Below, one piece after another: positions 1-8,394 of a DNA stretch of 64,000 nucleotides. This DNA comes from Delftia tsuruhatensis (lineage in GTDB: Bacteria > Pseudomonadota > Gammaproteobacteria > Burkholderiales > Burkholderiaceae_C). Where the stretch lies: NCBI RefSeq assembly GCF_903815225.1, contig NZ_LR813084.1:5232001-5296000 (forward strand), given 5' to 3'. The notes under the pieces were generated by a model. The model saw only the letters and a list, made by a program, of their open reading frames with translations, was not told the origin of the DNA and made no database searches. Both the position numbers and the translations under genes were made by a program. Position 1 is the first letter of the stretch. Each line of letters opens with the position of its first letter.

Positions 1-394
1 CCGGCTCCGAATAGCCCTGGCACCACCAGTCGGCGCCATTGAGGATGCGCGGCAGCCAGTGGGCCTTCTGCGCCTCGTTGCCGTACTTGATGAGCACGGG
101 GCCGAGCATGCTCAGGCCGAAGGGCACGATGCGCGGCGTGCCCGCCAACGCGCATTCATGCTCGAAGATGAACTTCTGCACCGCGCTCCAGCCCGGGCCG
201 CCGTGCTGCTCGGGCCAGTGGTTGGCCAGCCAGCCGCGCGCGTTGAGGATGGCGTGCCAGCGCTCCATGTCCTGCTTGCTCAGTTGCAGGCCGTTCTTGA
301 CCTTGTGCGACAGGTCCTCGGGCAGCTTGTCCTTGAGGAAGCTGCGAACCTCGTCGCGGAAGGCCAGTTCTTCGGGGGTGAATTGCAAATCCAT
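1..394 (-). CDS. Acyl-CoA dehydrogenase, N-terminal part (runs off the window)
   Basis: The first 131 residues are visible; the C-terminus lies beyond base 1. The sequence has the helical N-terminal domain of the FAD-dependent acyl-CoA dehydrogenase family, with the typical segment ANHWPEQHGGPGWS at residues 57-70. It would introduce the 2,3-double bond in an acyl-CoA. It lies 10 bp downstream of the thiolase gene and follows the FadB-like gene on the same strand, so it is the third gene of a beta-oxidation operon. Chain length or side-chain specificity cannot be told from this fragment. Confidence 0.9.
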   Translation of the reverse strand, partial: MDLQFTPEELAFRDEVRSFLKDKLPEDLSHKVKNGLQLSKQDMERWHAILNARGWLANHWPEQHGGPGWSAVQKFIFEHECALAGTPRIVPFGLSMLGPVLIKYGNEAQKAHWLPRILNGADWWCQGYSEP

Positions 395-404
395 TGCTGT
401 GTCC

Positions 405-1586
405 TCAATAAATTTCGAACAGGCCTGCGGCGCCCATGCCACCTGCGATGCACATGGTGACCACGCCCCACTTGGCCTTGCGGCGCTGGCCTTCCAGCAG
501 GATGTGGCCCGCCAGGCGCGCACCCGTCATGCCGAAGGGGTGGCCGATGGAGATGGCGCCGCCGTTGACGTTCAGGCGCTCGTTGGGAATGCCCAGCTTG
601 CGCTGGCAGTACAGGGCCTGGGAGGCAAAGGCCTCGTTGAGTTCCCACAGGTCGATGTCCTCGACCTTGAGGCCGTGGCGCGCCAGCAGCTTGGGGACGG
701 CGAAGACCGGGCCGATGCCCATCTCGTCAGGCTCGCAGCCGGCCACGGCAAAACCCCGGAAGGCGCCCAGCGGCGACAGGCCCAGGCGCTCGGCCTGTTT
801 GGCTTCCATCAGCACGCAGGCCGAGGATCCATCGGACAGCTGCGAGGCATTGCCGGCCGTGATGAACTGGTCCGGGCCCTTCACGGGCTCGAGCTTGGCC
901 AGGCCTTCCAACGTGGTGGAGGCGCGGTTGCAGTTGTCCTGGGTGGCGACCACGTCGCGGTAGGTGATCTCGCCCGTGTCCTTGTTCTTCTCGGCCATGC
1001 GCGTGGCGCAGGCAATGATTTCGTCCTTGAACAGGTCGGCGGCCTGGGCAGCGGCCGTGCGCTGCTGGCTTTGCAGCGAGAAGGCGTCCTGGTCCTCGCG
1101 GCGGATGCCGTAGCGGCGCGCCACGATGTCGGCCGTGTCGATCATGGCCATGTACAGGGCGGGCTTGTGCTCGACCAGCCAGGGGTCCATGTCGGTGGGC
1201 AGGTTGTTGCCGGGACGGATGCCGGAGATGGTCTCCACGCCGCCCGCGATCATGGCGTCCACGCCTTCGGCGACGATGCGGCCCGCCGCGACGGCGATGG
1301 ACTGCAGGCCCGAGGCGCAGTAGCGCGTGATGGTCGTGCCCGCGATGGACAGCGGCAGCTCGGCGCGCAGCACGGCCTGGCGACCCAGGTTGCGGCCCTG
1401 GAAACCGTCGGGGTTGCCGCAGCCCAGGATCAGGTCCTCGATCATGGCCGGGTCGATGCCGGAGCGCTCGACGGCGGCCTTGACCGAGAAGGCCGCCAGC
1501 TGGGCGGCGGGCGTGACGTTGAACTCGCCGCGGTGCGACTTGGTCAGGGGCGTGCGGGCAGTGGAAACGATGACGGCTTCGCGCAT
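405..1586 (-). CDS. Thiolase (acetyl-CoA C-acyltransferase)
   Basis: A 393-residue thiolase that cleaves 3-ketoacyl-CoA with CoA to release acetyl-CoA in the cytoplasm. The full catalytic set is visible: nucleophile Cys90 (RYCASGL), His349 in the GHPFGMTG block and Cys379 in TMCIAGGMG. The ATG giving MREAVIVSTARTPL matches the usual thiolase N-terminus; the frame stays open upstream but that part has no family similarity. It sits between the FadB-like and acyl-CoA dehydrogenase genes. Specificity (FadA-type against a pathway-specific thiolase) is open. Confidence 0.93.
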   Translation of the reverse strand: MREAVIVSTARTPLTKSHRGEFNVTPAAQLAAFSVKAAVERSGIDPAMIEDLILGCGNPDGFQGRNLGRQAVLRAELPLSIAGTTITRYCASGLQSIAVAAGRIVAEGVDAMIAGGVETISGIRPGNNLPTDMDPWLVEHKPALYMAMIDTADIVARRYGIRREDQDAFSLQSQQRTAAAQAADLFKDEIIACATRMAEKNKDTGEITYRDVVATQDNCNRASTTLEGLAKLEPVKGPDQFITAGNASQLSDGSSACVLMEAKQAERLGLSPLGAFRGFAVAGCEPDEMGIGPVFAVPKLLARHGLKVEDIDLWELNEAFASQALYCQRKLGIPNERLNVNGGAISIGHPFGMTGARLAGHILLEGQRRKAKWGVVTMCIAGGMGAAGLFEIY

Positions 1587-1693
1587 GGTCGGTCCTTGCT
1601 TGTCTCTGGAAAATTGTTGTGGTTGTGCACGGCCCTGCCCGCTCTGCGTTGGACGGAGCGGGTCAAGGGCATGGCGGGGAACGCGGGGGCGGC

Positions 1694-3811
1694 TTATGCC
1701 GCCTTGTTCAGGCTTTCGAAGTCGCGGCCTTCGGCGACCAGCTTTTCGAGCAGGGGCGCGGGCTTCCAGAACAGCGCATCTTCCTTGGCGAATTCGCGGA
1801 TGTCGGCCAGCACCTTGTCCAGGCCCTGCATGTCGGCCCACTTCATGGGGCCGCCACGAAAGCGCGGGAAGCCGTAGCCGGACAGGAAGGTCACGTCGAT
1901 GTCCAGCGGACGCAGGGCGATGCCCTCCTCCAGCACCTTGGCGCCTTCGTTGACCATGGCGGCCATGTAGCGGCGCATGATTTCCTCGGGGGTGAACTGG
2001 CGCGGCGTCACGCCCTTTTTGGCGCGCTCGGCATCGACGATGGCCAGCACTTCGGGGTCGGGCTGTCCGACGCGCGCGCCCTGCGGGTAGAGGTAGAAGC
2101 CCCGGCCCGTCTTCTGGCCGAACCAGCCGCGCTCGCAGACGCGGTCGGCCACTTCGACGTAGCGGGCCTTGGGATCGCGCGTGGCCGCGCGCCGCTTGCG
2201 CGTGGCCCAGCCGATGTCGCCGCCGGCCAGGTCGGTGACCTGGAACGGGCCCATCGGGTAGCCGAAGCCGCGCACGGCCTCGTCGATCTCGTAGGGGCTG
2301 GCGCCGTCTTCCATGATGTAGTCGGCAGCCTGCTTGTAGACGGCCAGGATGCGGTTGCCGATGAAGCCGTCGCAGACGCCGGCGCGCACAGGCACCTTCT
2401 TCATGCGCTTGGCCAGCTCGAAGGCCGTAGTCACCACGTCGGGCGCCACCTTGGCGGGCACCACGATCTCCAGCAGCTTCATGATGTTGGCGGGGCTGAA
2501 GAAGTGCAGGCCGATCACGTCCTGCGGGCGCGAGGTGGCGGCGGCAATGGCGTCGATGTCCAGGTAGGAGGTGTTGGTGGCCAGCACGGCGCCCGGCTTG
2601 CAGACGCGGTCCAGCTCCTTGAACACGGCCTTCTTGACTTCGAGGTCCTCGAACACGGCCTCGATCACCAGGTCCACATCTCGGATTGCGTCATAGGAGG
2701 TGCTGGGTGTGTAGCGGGCCAGGATGGCGGCCTTGGCCTCCTCGGTCATGCGGCCCTTGGCGATCAGGCCGTTGTAGACCTTCTCCACATTGGCCTGGCC
2801 GCGCGCGATGGAGTCGGCATCGCGCTCGATCATGGTCACCGTGAGGCCCGCGTCCAGCGCGGACACCGTGATGCCGGCACCCATGGTGCCGCCGCCGATG
2901 ACGGCGATCTTGGCGAAGTGGCGCGGCGCAGCGGCCTTGGCCTCGGGGATCTTGGCGGTTTCGCGCTCGGCGAAGAAGGCGTGGATCAGGCCGGCGCGCT
3001 GCGGGCTGTTCAGGCATTCCACGAACAGGGCACGCTCCTTGGCGATGCCTTCGTCGAAGGGCAGCTCCACGGCGGCGCGCACGCATTCCACGATCTTCAG
3101 GGGCGAGAACAGGCCACGGCTCTTCTTGGCGGTGTCGACCGCCAGCGTGTCCAGCGCAGCCAGGGCAGCGGGCTTGTCGGCGATTTCAATGTCGCGCGTG
3201 CGGCGCGGCGCGGCCTGGGCGGCCAGCAGCTCGTTGGCATAGGCCAGGCCTGCGGCCGTGGCGTCGGTGCCGTCCACCAGCTTGTCCACCAGGCCGGCGG
3301 CCAGCGCGGCCTTGGCCGACAGGTGCTTGCCGGTGAGCATGAGGTCGGCGGCTGCCGCCACGCCCATCAGGCGCGGTGCGCGCTGCGTGCCACCGGCGCC
3401 GGGCAGCAGGCCCAGGTTGACTTCGGGCAGGCCGAGCTGGGCAGCCGGCAAGGCCAGTCGGTAATGGGCCGACATGGCCACTTCCAGGCCGCCGCCCAGG
3501 GCAGGGCCATGGATGGCGGCGACCACGATCTTGTTGGAGGCTTCCATGCGGTTGAGCACCTCGGGCAGCGACGGCGGCATGGCGGGCTTGCCGAATTCGC
3601 GGATGTCGGCACCGGCGATGAAGGCCTTGCCCTCGCCCACGATCAGCACGGCCTTGACGGCAGCATCCGATTCGGCCTGCTCCACGGCGGCCAGCAGGCC
3701 GGCGCGCACGGCCTGGCCCAGGGCATTCACGGGAGGGTTGTTGATGCTGACCACCAGCACATCGCCGTCACGGCGTGTCTGGACCACGGAAGCCTGGGCT
3801 TGTTCGCTCAT
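1694..3811 (-). CDS. Bifunctional enoyl-CoA hydratase / 3-hydroxyacyl-CoA dehydrogenase (FadB-like)
   Basis: A 705-residue fusion. The N-terminal crotonase domain (about 1-190) carries the oxyanion loop AFIAGADIREFG and both catalytic glutamates (Glu110 in GGGLE, Glu130 in LPEVNLGLLPGAGG). The NAD-binding domain begins near residue 295 with AVIGGGTMGAGI, and the HFFSPA block around 440 carries the dehydrogenase His. It hydrates enoyl-CoA and oxidises the 3-hydroxyacyl-CoA. I chose the MSEQAQ start because GGAG lies 8 nt upstream; the in-frame ATG two codons earlier would have only 2 nt spacing. First gene of the beta-oxidation operon. Confidence 0.93.
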   Translation of the reverse strand: MSEQAQASVVQTRRDGDVLVVSINNPPVNALGQAVRAGLLAAVEQAESDAAVKAVLIVGEGKAFIAGADIREFGKPAMPPSLPEVLNRMEASNKIVVAAIHGPALGGGLEVAMSAHYRLALPAAQLGLPEVNLGLLPGAGGTQRAPRLMGVAAAADLMLTGKHLSAKAALAAGLVDKLVDGTDATAAGLAYANELLAAQAAPRRTRDIEIADKPAALAALDTLAVDTAKKSRGLFSPLKIVECVRAAVELPFDEGIAKERALFVECLNSPQRAGLIHAFFAERETAKIPEAKAAAPRHFAKIAVIGGGTMGAGITVSALDAGLTVTMIERDADSIARGQANVEKVYNGLIAKGRMTEEAKAAILARYTPSTSYDAIRDVDLVIEAVFEDLEVKKAVFKELDRVCKPGAVLATNTSYLDIDAIAAATSRPQDVIGLHFFSPANIMKLLEIVVPAKVAPDVVTTAFELAKRMKKVPVRAGVCDGFIGNRILAVYKQAADYIMEDGASPYEIDEAVRGFGYPMGPFQVTDLAGGDIGWATRKRRAATRDPKARYVEVADRVCERGWFGQKTGRGFYLYPQGARVGQPDPEVLAIVDAERAKKGVTPRQFTPEEIMRRYMAAMVNEGAKVLEEGIALRPLDIDVTFLSGYGFPRFRGGPMKWADMQGLDKVLADIREFAKEDALFWKPAPLLEKLVAEGRDFESLNKAA

Positions 3812-3892
3812 CTGCATGTCTCCGAACTTGGGTTTTCCACTCAAAACATCCATTCTTGCCACGACAATGGTTCTTTACAATCCCATGAATGA

Positions 3893-3921
3893 TTGACAGA
3901 CTGTAAAAACGGATTTGACAG
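3893..3921. promoter_or_regulatory. Direct repeat TTGACAG x2, candidate operator upstream of the fadB-like gene
   Basis: The heptamer TTGACAG occurs at 3893 and again at 3915, a 22-bp period (about two helical turns), in an AT-rich stretch about 80-110 bp upstream of the FadB-like start. This spacing suits a dimeric regulator. The neighbouring LysR gene is an obvious candidate binder but nothing in the sequence proves it. Confidence 0.35.
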
Positions 3922-3930
3922 TGTTAAGCA

Positions 3931-4070
3931 CCCCCTGAGGCGCTTACGCGCCTTCCCCCTCTCTACCCGCTTCGCGGGGGAGGGGGACAACGCCCTCAGC
4001 TAGGCGCCCCCGCCGCGAGGCGGCTCTTGCTCGGCGTCCCTGGTGTTGGGCCCCGCCGGTTTTGAAGGCT
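3931..4070. repeat. Dispersed intergenic repeat, copy A
   Basis: This opens with CCCCCTGAGGCGC and contains a GC-rich hairpin (CCCGC TTC GCGGG flanked by C-rich and G-rich arms) up to about 3987, followed by a TTGCTCGGCGTCCC module. A 35-nt stretch is identical to the copy between the MarR and Rieske genes near 26.9 kb. It fills the gap between the divergent FadB-like and LysR genes. It looks like a REP-type element and could also form a strong stem in RNA. Confidence 0.7.
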
Positions 4071-4108
4071 CTGCTCCTACGCTTGCCGTTTTGCTTTGGT
4101 GAACTGAA

Positions 4109-5020
4109 ATGGATCTGAATTCGCTGACGCTGCTGGTGGAAATCATCGACAGCGGCAATCTGAGCCAGGCGGCGCGCAAGCTGAAGATGACGCGGGCCAA
4201 TGTGAGCTATCACCTGACGCAGCTGGAAAAGTCGGTGGGGGTGCAGCTGGTGCGGCGCACCACGCGGCGCGTGGAACCGACCGAGGTGGGCCTGCGGATG
4301 TACGAGCATGGCCGCGCGATCCAGAACGAGATGCTGTCGGCGCGCGAGACGATCACGTCGCTGGGACAGGGAATGGCGGGGCGCGTGGGGTTGAGCGTGC
4401 CCAGCGGCTATGGGCAGATCGTGATGAGCGACTGGCTGATCGAGTTCAAGCGGCTGTATCCGGCCATCGTGCTGGACGTGCTGTTCGAGAACCGCGCCGA
4501 CCATCTGCGCGACGAGGTGGACATCGCCATCCGCGTGATCCAGGAGCCGCCGCTGTCGGTGATCGCGCGCAGCCTGGGCAATGTGCACTACGTGGCCTGT
4601 GCCTCACGCGAGTATGCGCAGCAGCACGGCTTGCCCAGCACGCTCTACGAGCTGCGCAACAGCCCGCTGATCACGGCCGGCGTGATGGGCCGCCAGCTGC
4701 GCCTGTCGGCCTACCAGGGCAGCGAGCGCCAGGAGGTGCTGCTGGCGCCGACCATGATCTCGGAGCACTTCCCCTTCCTGCGCCAGGGCATCCTGGCGGG
4801 CCTGGGCGTGGGCCTGGTGCCCGACTATGTGGTGCAGGACAAGGTGGCCAGCGGCGAAGTGCTGCTGACCCTGCAGGAGTACCGGCTCAGCATCTTCGGC
4901 ACCCACATGTACCTGCTGTACCTGCCCGATCGCCACCAGACACGCGCCGTACGCACCTGCATCGACTTCCTGCTGGCCAAGGCAGGCCAGGCAGGCGGCG
5001 CCGACGCGACGCCCGCCTGA
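4109..5020 (+). CDS. LysR-family transcriptional regulator
   Basis: A 303-residue LysR protein: winged helix-turn-helix in the first 60 residues (SGNLSQAARKLKMTRANVSYHLTQLE), then the periplasmic-binding-like effector domain from about 90 onward (LSVPSGYGQIVM). The residue series is closest in style to the subgroup that carries DLNSLTLLVEIIDSGNL at its start. It is divergent from the beta-oxidation operon with a repeat element between them, so control of that operon is a reasonable but unproven inference. Confidence 0.9.
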   Translation: MDLNSLTLLVEIIDSGNLSQAARKLKMTRANVSYHLTQLEKSVGVQLVRRTTRRVEPTEVGLRMYEHGRAIQNEMLSARETITSLGQGMAGRVGLSVPSGYGQIVMSDWLIEFKRLYPAIVLDVLFENRADHLRDEVDIAIRVIQEPPLSVIARSLGNVHYVACASREYAQQHGLPSTLYELRNSPLITAGVMGRQLRLSAYQGSERQEVLLAPTMISEHFPFLRQGILAGLGVGLVPDYVVQDKVASGEVLLTLQEYRLSIFGTHMYLLYLPDRHQTRAVRTCIDFLLAKAGQAGGADATPA

Positions 5021-5021
5021 C

Positions 5022-5381
5022 TCAGCGGCGATACCAGCCGCCGGGCCGCTGGTACCAGCCGCGCGGGCCATGCTCCCAGGCGTGGGGGCGCCAGCCGTAG
5101 CCGGGATGCGGCGGCGCGGCCCAGTAGCCGGGCCGCCAGGCATAGCGGCCGCCACCCCAGCCCCAGGAGCCGGCGATCCAGACATGGACCGGCGAAGGCG
5201 CGACCGGGATCACCTCGGTCTGCAGTGGCGGCGGCGCCATGGGCGCATAGACCACTTCGCCCGAGGGCGCCACGGGGTAGGCGGGTGCCACGACGCAGCC
5301 GGTCAGGACGGCAGTGGCGGCCACGAGGGCCAGGGCCGGGATCATGCGGCGGCCGGCCGAGGAAACAGCAAGAGACTTCAC
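5022..5381 (-). CDS. YXWxPGYW-type lipoprotein
   Basis: A 119-residue predicted lipoprotein. A hydrophobic signal segment ends in the lipobox LTGC with the acylated cysteine at position 29. The mature part is rich in Tyr, Trp, Gly and Pro (YAWRPGYW, YGWRPHAW, RGWYQRPGGWYRR), a pattern of small outer-envelope proteins of unknown role. I chose a GTG start because AGGAG lies 6 nt upstream; the in-frame ATG further up has no ribosome site and would bury the signal peptide. Confidence 0.8.
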   Translation of the reverse strand: MKSLAVSSAGRRMIPALALVAATAVLTGCVVAPAYPVAPSGEVVYAPMAPPPLQTEVIPVAPSPVHVWIAGSWGWGGGRYAWRPGYWAAPPHPGYGWRPHAWEHGPRGWYQRPGGWYRR

Positions 5382-5425
5382 GATGCACTCCTGGCCGCAC
5401 TCTCGGCGGCCATGCAGATACAACG

Positions 5426-5457
5426 AAAAAGCCCCTGCCGGTTGTTGACAGGGGCTT
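5426..5457 (-). terminator. Rho-independent terminator of htpX
   Basis: A perfect 9-bp stem AAGCCCCTG / CAGGGGCTT with an 11-nt loop is followed, on the minus strand, by a run of T residues. It lies between the htpX stop and the lipoprotein start, in the right orientation to end the htpX transcript. Confidence 0.85.
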
Positions 5458-5508
5458 GTGAAGCCTGGGTAAAGATCCGCCGCCAAACGTAGCGGCGGGA
5501 TCGGTCGC

Positions 5509-6387
5509 TCAGAGGTTCTGCGCGTTTTGCAGTGCAGCGATGCGCTCCTCGATCGGGGGGTGCGTCGAGAACAGCTTGCCGATGTTGCCGGTGATGCCCA
5601 TGGCGGCGACGCTCTTGGGCAGTTCGCCCGGGTGCATGCCGCCCAGGCGGGCCAGGGCGTTGACCATGGGCTGCTTGCGGCCCATGAGCTGGGCGGCGCC
5701 GGCGTCGGCGCGGAACTCGCGCTGGCGCGAGAACCAGGCCACGATGATGGCGGCCAGGAAGCCCAGCACGATGTCCAGCACGATGGTGGTCACGTAATAG
5801 CCGATGCCGGGGCCCGAGCTGTTTTCGTCGTTCTTGCGCAGGAAGCTGTCCACGGCGTAGCCGATGACGCGCGACAGGAAGACCACGAAGGTGTTCATCA
5901 CGCCCTGGATCAGGGTCATGGTCACCATGTCGCCGTTGGCGATGTGGGCGACCTCGTGGCCGATCACGGCCTCGACCTCCTCGCGCGTCATGCCTTCCAG
6001 CAGGCCCGTGGACACGGCCACCAGGGCCGAGTTCTTGAACGCGCCCGTGGCGAAGGCATTCGGTTCACCCTCGTAGATGCCGACTTCGGGCATGCCGATG
6101 CCGGCGCGGTCGGCGAAACCGCGCACGGTGTTGACGATCCAGGCCTCATCGGCATTGCGCGGCTCGTTGATCACGTGCACGCCCGAGCTCCACTTGGCCA
6201 CGGGCTTGGAGATCAGCAGCGAGATGATGGCGCCGCCAAAGCCCATGATGAAGGCGAAGCCCAGCAGGGCCCCGAGGTTCAGGCCGTTGGACGTGAGATA
6301 GCGGTTGACGCCCAGCAGGCTGGCGACGATGCCCAGCACCACCACGACGGCGACGTTGGTCAAAAGAAAAAGTGCGATGCGTTTCAT
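5509..6387 (-). CDS. htpX: Heat-shock membrane protease HtpX
   Basis: A 292-residue M48-family zinc metalloprotease of the inner membrane involved in membrane-protein quality control. Two N-terminal membrane segments (residues 5-27 and 37-60), the zinc motif HEVAH (His144, Glu145, His148) and two later hydrophobic segments match the family, as does the downstream QREFRADAGAAQLMG block that carries the third ligand. The ATG of MKRIALFLL is preferred: GGAG is 9 nt upstream, whereas the alternative GTG five codons earlier overlaps this Shine-Dalgarno sequence. Confidence 0.96.
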   Translation of the reverse strand: MKRIALFLLTNVAVVVVLGIVASLLGVNRYLTSNGLNLGALLGFAFIMGFGGAIISLLISKPVAKWSSGVHVINEPRNADEAWIVNTVRGFADRAGIGMPEVGIYEGEPNAFATGAFKNSALVAVSTGLLEGMTREEVEAVIGHEVAHIANGDMVTMTLIQGVMNTFVVFLSRVIGYAVDSFLRKNDENSSGPGIGYYVTTIVLDIVLGFLAAIIVAWFSRQREFRADAGAAQLMGRKQPMVNALARLGGMHPGELPKSVAAMGITGNIGKLFSTHPPIEERIAALQNAQNL

Positions 6388-6468
6388 CAGTGGGTTCTCC
6401 ACAAAGTGGGGAAAGGGGAAGGATCTGGGCCCTACAGCGTTGAAAAGTAAGGCCCGACCCGGCTGTTT

Positions 6469-7287
6469 TCAAGCCAGGCGCTGCGCCGTTGTCATTCCTT
6501 GTTGTGATGCTTGTACGGAACGGGGCGCTCGGAACACGAGAGAGTCATCATAGAAGGAAAAGTTCTCGTTCTCGCGCCACCAGCCCGGTATTCCGAGCAG
6601 GGGCAAAGGCGCGAACGGCTTGCGCGCCAGCACCCCGGCCTGCAACCATTCGCTGCCGGCCAGCCACCCGTCGATGTCCGCTTGTGCGGCGTCCCGCGGC
6701 AGCGGCTGCCGTGCACCATCGGTGTGCACGCACAGCACATGCGCGGTGATGGGCTTGCGCGGATGCACCAGCTTTTCCAGCAGCGCATGGCCGATGGGCA
6801 GCAGCCGGGCCTGCTGCCACAGCGCGCGGTGCTCGACGAACAGTTGTCGCCAGCGCCTGTGGCGCAAGGCCTCGCACAGGGCGGCCGGTGCCAGCAGCAG
6901 GGCGCCGTTCTCGTCCAGCACGGTGACGGCATCGCGCAGCGGCCCGCGCCGCGCGCCCACCCCGGCCTCGGCGATGGCACCGGCCTGCAAGGCGTTGCAG
7001 CGGCGCTTGAGCGCGGGCCAGCGCAGCCAGATCAGGCCATTGAAGAAGTCGTGCAGGTTGTCGCGCGTGGGAATGCAGCGCGTCTCGAAGATGAACTGCT
7101 CGTAGGCCATGCCTTCGGGCAGGTCCTGCTGCGGCACGAATCGCCAGGGGAGCTCCTGCGTGTCGGCCAGCGGCTGCAAGGCCCGCCAGACGGGCAGGCC
7201 CTGCGCCAGCAGCGCGCAGGCGGCCTCGCCCGGCGCGCGCAGTCCATGCAGCCAAGGTGCCCGCCAGTCGATGGCAGAGAAGGTCAA
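6469..7287 (-). CDS. DUF3025 domain protein
   Basis: A 272-residue soluble protein with the hallmarks of DUF3025 (ETRCIPTRDNLHDFFNGLIWLRWPALKRRCN near residues 67-98 and a conserved HALLEKLVHP segment). Function unknown. It overlaps the end of the NYN/LOTUS gene by 4 bp on the same strand, so the two are translationally coupled. No signal peptide or membrane segment is seen. Confidence 0.85.
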   Translation of the reverse strand: MTFSAIDWRAPWLHGLRAPGEAACALLAQGLPVWRALQPLADTQELPWRFVPQQDLPEGMAYEQFIFETRCIPTRDNLHDFFNGLIWLRWPALKRRCNALQAGAIAEAGVGARRGPLRDAVTVLDENGALLLAPAALCEALRHRRWRQLFVEHRALWQQARLLPIGHALLEKLVHPRKPITAHVLCVHTDGARQPLPRDAAQADIDGWLAGSEWLQAGVLARKPFAPLPLLGIPGWWRENENFSFYDDSLVFRAPRSVQASQQGMTTAQRLA

Positions 7288-8189
7288 TTGGCCGCCGGCC
7301 GGGCTTGCGCCCTGGCCTGGCGCTTGTCGCGCACGGCCACGCGCGAGGTGCCTTCGTCGCGCATCTCGAAGGCCTGCGTGGCGGCCAGCAGCTTGGTGAG
7401 CGTGGCATAGCCATAGTTGCGCGCGTCGAACGAGGCCTTGTTGCCGATCTGCGCGCCCACCGCGCCCACGTGGGCCCAGCCGCTTTCGTCCTGCGTGGCG
7501 TTGACGGCGCTGCGCAGCAGGTTCAGCAGGCGGGTGTCCTGGCGCAATTCCTGGGTGGGCACGCGCAGGCAGGGGCGCTGGGCCGATGGCTGGGCCTCGG
7601 CCACGGTCTCCTGTCCGGCGGGTGGGCGTTCCTTGTCCCCTCCGTTGCGGGGCACGGGTTGCGCCTGTGCGGCTGCTGCGGCCGGCGCCGCCACGGGCGG
7701 CACCGCCTGCCCGCTGTCCTGCCCCGCCTCGACACCATTGGCCGGAGCCGCATCGCCCAGCGCCTCCAGGTACAGGAAGCGCGAGCAGGCGTTGACGAAG
7801 GGCTGGGGCGTCTGGGCCATGCCGAAGCCGTAGACCGCCGCGCCCTTGGAGCGCAGGTGCATGACCAGGGGCGTGAAGTCGGCGTCCGAGGAGACGATGC
7901 CGAAGGCGTCGGGCCGCTCCGTGTAGAGCAGTTCCATCGCATCCACCGTCATCGCCATGTCGGTGGCGTTCTTGTGCTTGGAGTAGTCGAACTGCTGCAT
8001 GGGCCGCAGCGCGAAGTCCAGCAGCTTGCGCTGCCAGCCCCCCAGGGAATGCTTGGTCCAGTTCCCGTAGGCGCGCCGGATGTCGATGACGCCGAAGGTC
8101 GACAGCTCGGTCAGGATCTCGTCGATCATCTCGGCCGGCGCGTTGTCGGCGTCGATCAGCAAGGCGATGCGCGGTTGCGGCTCAGGCAT
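7284..8189 (-). CDS. NYN-domain protein with C-terminal OST-HTH/LOTUS domain
   Basis: A 301-residue protein. The N-terminal NYN (PIN-like) nuclease fold has the expected acidic residues: Asp13 and Asp15 in LLIDADNAP, the aspartates of KNATDMAMTVDAMEL and SSDADFTPLVMHLR. A low-complexity Ala/Pro/Gln linker (about 165-220) leads to an OST-HTH/LOTUS domain at the C-terminus (NLLRSAVNATQDESGWAHVG, NYGYATLTKLL), which in other proteins binds RNA. An RNA-processing role is likely by family; the target is unknown. The MPEPQPRIALL start has AGAGGA 5 nt upstream. Confidence 0.85.
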   Translation of the reverse strand: MPEPQPRIALLIDADNAPAEMIDEILTELSTFGVIDIRRAYGNWTKHSLGGWQRKLLDFALRPMQQFDYSKHKNATDMAMTVDAMELLYTERPDAFGIVSSDADFTPLVMHLRSKGAAVYGFGMAQTPQPFVNACSRFLYLEALGDAAPANGVEAGQDSGQAVPPVAAPAAAAAQAQPVPRNGGDKERPPAGQETVAEAQPSAQRPCLRVPTQELRQDTRLLNLLRSAVNATQDESGWAHVGAVGAQIGNKASFDARNYGYATLTKLLAATQAFEMRDEGTSRVAVRDKRQARAQARPAAN

Positions 8190-8225
8190 GGCAATCCTCT
8201 GGCGGGTGGCTGGGCCCTCAGCATA

Positions 8226-8394
8226 GGGCATGTTCACCCTCATCTGGGGATCGCGTTGCCCGAAGGGAAGCTGCCTGCCAGCCCGCCACTCGGCGTTGCG
8301 CTCCTTGTGCGTGTGGGCACACGCACGGCGTCGCGCGCCTTGATTGGCGGGCTGGCAGACAGCTTCGCGACCCCACATGAGGGTGAACAGGCCC
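8226..8394. repeat. Long imperfect inverted repeat (fold-back) between pyrC and the NYN gene
   Basis: The left arm (8226-8288) and right arm (8345-8394) are imperfect reverse complements: 17 of 18 outer bases pair (GGGCATGTTCACCCTCAT against its partner), and the CTGCCAGCCCGCCA block pairs too. The centre holds a second small dyad, GTGCGTGTG GG CACACGCAC (8307-8326). The right arm touches the pyrC stop codon. It may serve as the pyrC terminator or be a relic of a mobile element; no coding potential is credible. Confidence 0.75.

Noticed and set aside
1619..3892. A roughly 750-codon open frame on the plus strand opposite the fadB-like gene
   Set aside because: Same reason: low-complexity His/Ala/Gly composition, no ribosome site, and complete overlap with a recognisable enzyme on the other strand.
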